This document shows, in pieces, positions 61,452-64,000 of a stretch of 64,000 nt of DNA (the stretch's first letter is position 1; each line of letters starts with the position of its first letter). A model generated the notes under the pieces. That model worked only from the letters and a program-made list of their open reading frames with translations, had not been told where the DNA came from and made no database searches. A program made the translations under genes and the position numbers. Origin of the DNA: Carnobacterium_A antarcticum (GTDB lineage: Bacteria; Bacillota; Bacilli; Lactobacillales; Carnobacteriaceae); assembly GCF_042658365.1 (NCBI RefSeq), contig NZ_JBHSQC010000025.1, one strand, 5' to 3'.

Positions 61452-62009
61452 ATGAAAAAACCGAACCCACAGGAATGGCTAGCGCAAGATTTTAGTCGTA
61501 TGAAAGTTGCTGATTATAAACCCTTTAATTTTGTTGATGGTGAAGGAGTTCGTTGCAGCTTGTATGTAAGTGGTTGTTTATTTGCCTGTAAAGGCTGTTA
61601 CAATAAAATTGCTCAAAGTTTTGATTATGGCCAGCCTTACACTACAGCATTAGAAGACCAAATTATGGTTGATTTAAGTCAATCTTATGTACAGGGACTT
61701 ACCCTTTTAGGAGGAGAACCATTTTTAAATACCGGGATAACGGTTCCTCTTGCAAAACGTGTAAAAGAAGAATTTGGGGCTGCTAAAGACATTTGGGCTT
61801 GGACCGGCTATACTTGGTCAGAATTAATGTTAGAATCTAGTGACAAGCTGGAATTGCTCTCTTATCTAGATGTTTTAATAGACGGCCGTTTTGTATTAGC
61901 AAAACGTGATTTAACTCTACCTTTTAGAGGGAGTTCAAACCAGAAAATCATTGATGTCCAACAATCTTTAGCTCACAATTCCCTTATTTTATGGGAAGAA
62001 AAGAGCTAA
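61452..62009 (+). CDS. nrdG: Anaerobic ribonucleotide reductase activating protein NrdG
   Basis: Radical SAM enzyme of 185 residues that forms the glycyl radical on NrdD. The CX3CX2C cluster motif is Cys42, Cys46 and Cys49 in SGCLFACKGCYN; GGEPFLNTG is the SAM-binding GGEP motif. The start MKKPNPQEW follows AGGAGGAAC. Second gene of the nrdDG operon. Confidence 0.96.
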   Translation: MKKPNPQEWLAQDFSRMKVADYKPFNFVDGEGVRCSLYVSGCLFACKGCYNKIAQSFDYGQPYTTALEDQIMVDLSQSYVQGLTLLGGEPFLNTGITVPLAKRVKEEFGAAKDIWAWTGYTWSELMLESSDKLELLSYLDVLIDGRFVLAKRDLTLPFRGSSNQKIIDVQQSLAHNSLILWEEKS

Positions 62010-62144
62010 ATAACCGATTTTCCTTCTTTTTTTGTACCGAATAGTGCGTATCATTTGAACTGTGAACAAAATGTGTCTATACTAATAAGTGTAATAGATT
62101 TATTACAAAACAAATGTACTTATACAGAAAGAGGAGGAAATAAC

Positions 62145-62393
62145 ATGGGATTTATTTGGTCATTAATAGTAGGTGGCGTTCTAGGAGCAATAGCAGGAAT
62201 GATTTTAGGTAAAGATGTTCCTGGTGGTATTATTGGTAACATTATTGTAGGATTTATCGGTTCATGGATCGGTTCTTCTCTATTAGGAAACTGGGGACCA
62301 ATCATTGGTGGTTTTGCTATTTTACCCGCTTTAATCGGTGCTGTAATTTTAATCTTTATCTTCTCATTGATTGTTGGAAGACGTAAAGGTTAA
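62145..62393 (+). CDS. GlsB/YeaQ/YmgE family stress-response membrane protein
   Basis: 82 residues with three hydrophobic, glycine-rich segments (MGFIWSLIVGGVLGAIAGMI, IIGNIIVGFIGSWIGSSL, ILPALIGAVILIFIFSLIVG). The pattern is that of the transglycosylase-associated GlsB family seen in Gram-positives and enterobacteria. The ATG follows GAGGAGG; the frame extends 30 codons upstream but into a region without a site. Single gene with its own terminator. Confidence 0.92.
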   Translation: MGFIWSLIVGGVLGAIAGMILGKDVPGGIIGNIIVGFIGSWIGSSLLGNWGPIIGGFAILPALIGAVILIFIFSLIVGRRKG

Positions 62394-62426
62394 ATAGACC
62401 TTTTTTCTTAAGCAAATCAATATATT

Positions 62427-62468
62427 AAAAAACTCTTTGGGGGCCTATTCTCCCAAAGAGATTTTTTT
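62427..62468 (+). terminator. Terminator after the GlsB-like gene
   Basis: AACTCTTTGGG and CCCAAAGAG pair around a loop, followed by seven T. Confidence 0.9.
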
Positions 62469-62494
62469 ATTTTTTATAAAAAGGAGGAACAAAG

Positions 62495-62932
62495 ATGAGC
62501 AGTGAATATTATTCTTTGATTGTAACAGCTCCAATTGATTCTGTTTTAAACAGCATTAATGAACCAGCTAATTGGCTGCCTTTTTTGCCAGGATTTAAAC
62601 AGCTCATACCGCTTACATCTGATACATACCAAGTCTCTATGCTCTTATCGCTCGGATCAATAGAACGGGAAACAATATTAACGTTTTATTTCACCCCTAG
62701 CTCAAATCCCAATCAACTCGCTTTTGACTATTCTTCAAAAAATAAGAGTGTCACTGGAAGCGGCAAGCTGATCCTCTCTTCTGAATCTATTGCTGAAACA
62801 CAAATTGAAATTTTTCTAGACCTTAGATTAAAAGGAAAAAGAAACTTACTGCTTGCGCCTATGCTTGCTTCTGTTAAAAGAAAATGGGCTCAAGATTTAT
62901 TAACACAAATGAAACAACTTTTAGAAAATTGA
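62495..62932 (+). CDS. SRPBCC-fold protein
   Basis: 145 residues. SLIVTAPIDSVLNSINEPAN, WLPFLPGFKQLIPLTSDTYQ and the C-terminal helix SVKRKWAQDLLTQMKQLL follow the layout of SRPBCC (START/CoxG-like) ligand-binding folds. Such proteins bind hydrophobic ligands; the ligand here is unknown. ATG follows AAGGAGG. It faces the cold-shock gene on the other strand. Confidence 0.72.
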   Translation: MSSEYYSLIVTAPIDSVLNSINEPANWLPFLPGFKQLIPLTSDTYQVSMLLSLGSIERETILTFYFTPSSNPNQLAFDYSSKNKSVTGSGKLILSSESIAETQIEIFLDLRLKGKRNLLLAPMLASVKRKWAQDLLTQMKQLLEN

Positions 62933-62952
62933 TTTTTAAATTCTAACCCATA

Positions 62953-62986
62953 CAAAAAAGGAGCAATTTTGTTTATTGCTCCTTTA
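62953..62986. terminator. Terminator shared by SRPBCC and csp genes
   Basis: AAAGGAGCAAT and ATTGCTCCTTT pair around a nine-base loop, with A- and T-runs on both sides. Confidence 0.9.
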
Positions 62987-63000
62987 ACTACTTTATTTAA

Positions 63001-63201
63001 TTAAAGTTTAACGACATTCGCTGCTTGAGCGCCACGATTTCCTTCGATAATTTCAAACTCAACCGGTTGGCCTTCTTCCAAGGTCTTAAATCCGTCACCA
63101 GTGATTGCGCTAAAGTGGACAAATACATCATCGCCGCCTTCAACTTCAATAAAACCAAAGCCTTTTTCAGCGTTGAACCATTTTACTGTTCCTTTTTCCA
63201 T
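63001..63201 (-). CDS. csp: Cold-shock protein (fifth copy, divergent)
   Basis: 66 residues with RNP1 KGFGFIE and RNP2 VFVHF. It differs from the four array copies in about a dozen residues (for example GFIEVEGGDDVFVHFSAITG and FEIIEGNRGAQAANVVKL). Its leader is also unrelated to the array leaders, so it is a separately evolving copy. ATG at 63201 after AGGTGAG. Confidence 0.96.
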   Translation of the reverse strand: MEKGTVKWFNAEKGFGFIEVEGGDDVFVHFSAITGDGFKTLEEGQPVEFEIIEGNRGAQAANVVKL

Positions 63202-63392
63202 CTCATTCTCACCTGCCATTACATTGATTTGCAACAGTATTCTTTTCAAAAAAATTCAGGTCTTTACTATTCTTAAAAATAATCGTCCATATAACTATTT
63301 TTACAAAAAGGATAAACCGTTACTATTACCAATTATAACGTAGTGTATTCTATCGTGCAAGGGGTTACTTTGTTTCTATATCAGCTTTCTAG

Positions 63393-63430
63393 AAAAAAAA
63401 GAGGTTGGGACAAAAGTCCCAACCTCTTTT
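63393..63430. terminator. Perfect terminator hairpin, part of a repeat element
   Basis: AAAAGAGGTTGGGAC and GTCCCAACCTCTTTT pair across four A's. Near-identical GGTTGGGACAAAAGTCCC hairpins are known between genes in related bacteria. Confidence 0.9.
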
Positions 63431-63463
63431 GCATATCCGAATATTTATTCTAGAACGTGTTCC

Positions 63464-63560
63464 AAAAAGCAGACCCGACATCCACTTCACGAATAATGCT
63501 CGATGGTCTGTGACCATACTGCGCTTATTCGTTCCAGTGATTCGGGTCTAAACGCTTTTT
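63464..63560. repeat. Large structured intergenic repeat element
   Basis: Nested pairing is visible: AAAAAGC/GCTTTTT, GACCCGA/TCGGGTC, CACT/AGTG, CGAATAA/TTATTCG and ATGGTC/GACCAT. Together they give a 97-base imperfect hairpin, GC-richer than its surroundings, next to the terminator at 63393. I suspect a dispersed repeat family of the host rather than a gene. Confidence 0.75.
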
Positions 63561-63578
63561 GTCTCACTCCCATTTCGT

Positions 63579-64000
63579 TTAATCTGTTTCTGTAACCAAA
63601 GCTTCAGGATAATTTTCTGAAACGATTGCTGCACAGCGAGCACACAATGTTGGAGCTGATTTGTTTACTCCTACATCTTCTTTAATGGCTCGACATCTTT
63701 CACATGTTTCTCCATGAGCATGCTCAACAACAATTGCTAAAGAATCGAATTGTAAAGCTGTTTCAGGCGCTTCTTTTTTATCACCAGCAATTTCTAATTC
63801 AGAAACAATCAGCAATTGACCGATATTGCTGTTTAAAGAAACAAATAGATCTTTTGTTTGCTCAGTGGGATATAGAGTCAATTTAGCTTCAAATGATTTA
63901 CCAATTTTCTTTTCATTACGAGCCTCTTCTAATGCTTTTTGAACATCTTGACGGATGTCCATAAAAGCACCCCACATATCCAATAACTCTGATTCATTCT
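63579..64000 (-). CDS. ileS: Isoleucine--tRNA ligase (C-terminal part, cut by window edge)
   Basis: The last 140 or so residues of a class I synthetase. ELLDMWGAFMDIRQDVQKAL followed by EEARNEKKIGKSFEAKLTLY is the typical anticodon-binding end, and the C-terminal zinc finger is CERCRAI with LCARCAAIV. The rest lies beyond 64000, so the start is not visible. The nearby csp gene and repeat lie downstream. Any T-box would be upstream, outside the window. Confidence 0.95.
   Translation of the reverse strand, partial: NESELLDMWGAFMDIRQDVQKALEEARNEKKIGKSFEAKLTLYPTEQTKDLFVSLNSNIGQLLIVSELEIAGDKKEAPETALQFDSLAIVVEHAHGETCERCRAIKEDVGVNKSAPTLCARCAAIVSENYPEALVTETD

Overview
The window looks like a chromosomal segment of a low-GC Gram-positive lactic acid bacterium of the order Lactobacillales, most likely a Carnobacterium or close relative. 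This rests on the AT-rich DNA, strong purine-rich Shine-Dalgarno sites, T-box and ribosomal-protein leaders, the gene set (ireB/ruvX, gshAB fusion, prp between L21 and L27, ytxK-ackA, rex, ezrA) and the unusual number of cold-shock genes. No 16S gene or tRNA is present, so the genus is an inference. Two runs of N (35673-35808 and 50433-50442) show that this is a draft assembly.

Layout. 1-5.4 kb (minus strand): end of mltG, a DUF1292 protein, ruvX, ireB and alaS behind a T-box. 5.4-16.9 kb: YitT membrane protein, a lipid kinase, recD2, a TPR protein, mnmA, a DUF1831 protein with a cysteine desulfurase, and glutathione synthesis (gshAB). 17-22.5 kb: a coiled-coil membrane protein, lrgAB, rarA, a probable 6S RNA, usp and a helicase gene remnant. 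22.7-31 kb: ackA-ytxK, the rplU-prp-rpmA ribosomal operon with its L21 leader, and a T-box-controlled polar amino acid ABC transporter with two binding proteins. 30-34.3 kb: the cell-shape and division cluster mreBCD-minCD. 34.7-36.3 kb: four tandem, nearly identical cold-shock genes. 36.4-48.3 kb: radC, a HAD phosphatase, folC, valS with T-box, tpx, rex, thiI with a cysteine desulfurase, and ezrA. 48.4-49.8 kb: a GAF-type methionine sulfoxide reductase and rpsD with a likely S4 leader.

49.8-53.3 kb is the accessory-looking part. It holds an SOS-box-controlled Y-family polymerase gene (broken by an assembly gap), a YolD-like protein, a small OB-fold single-strand-binding-like protein, several unrecognised small ORFs and long perfect hairpins. 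53.3-64 kb returns to core-type genes: DUF1054, DUF1694, an acetyltransferase, mtnN, a NUDIX hydrolase, xpaC-telA, anaerobic ribonucleotide reductase nrdDG, a GlsB-like membrane protein, a fifth cold-shock gene, a structured intergenic repeat and the end of ileS.

Themes. Translation is tuned by amino acid-sensing T-boxes (alaS, valS, transporter) and ribosomal-protein leaders. Two separate cysteine desulfurases sit beside the two tRNA thiolation enzymes (mnmA, thiI). Redox and anaerobic control is visible in the Rex operator and possible NrdR boxes. The clearest oddities are an exact 102-bp in-frame duplication in folC, the homogenised csp array and the SOS polymerase module.
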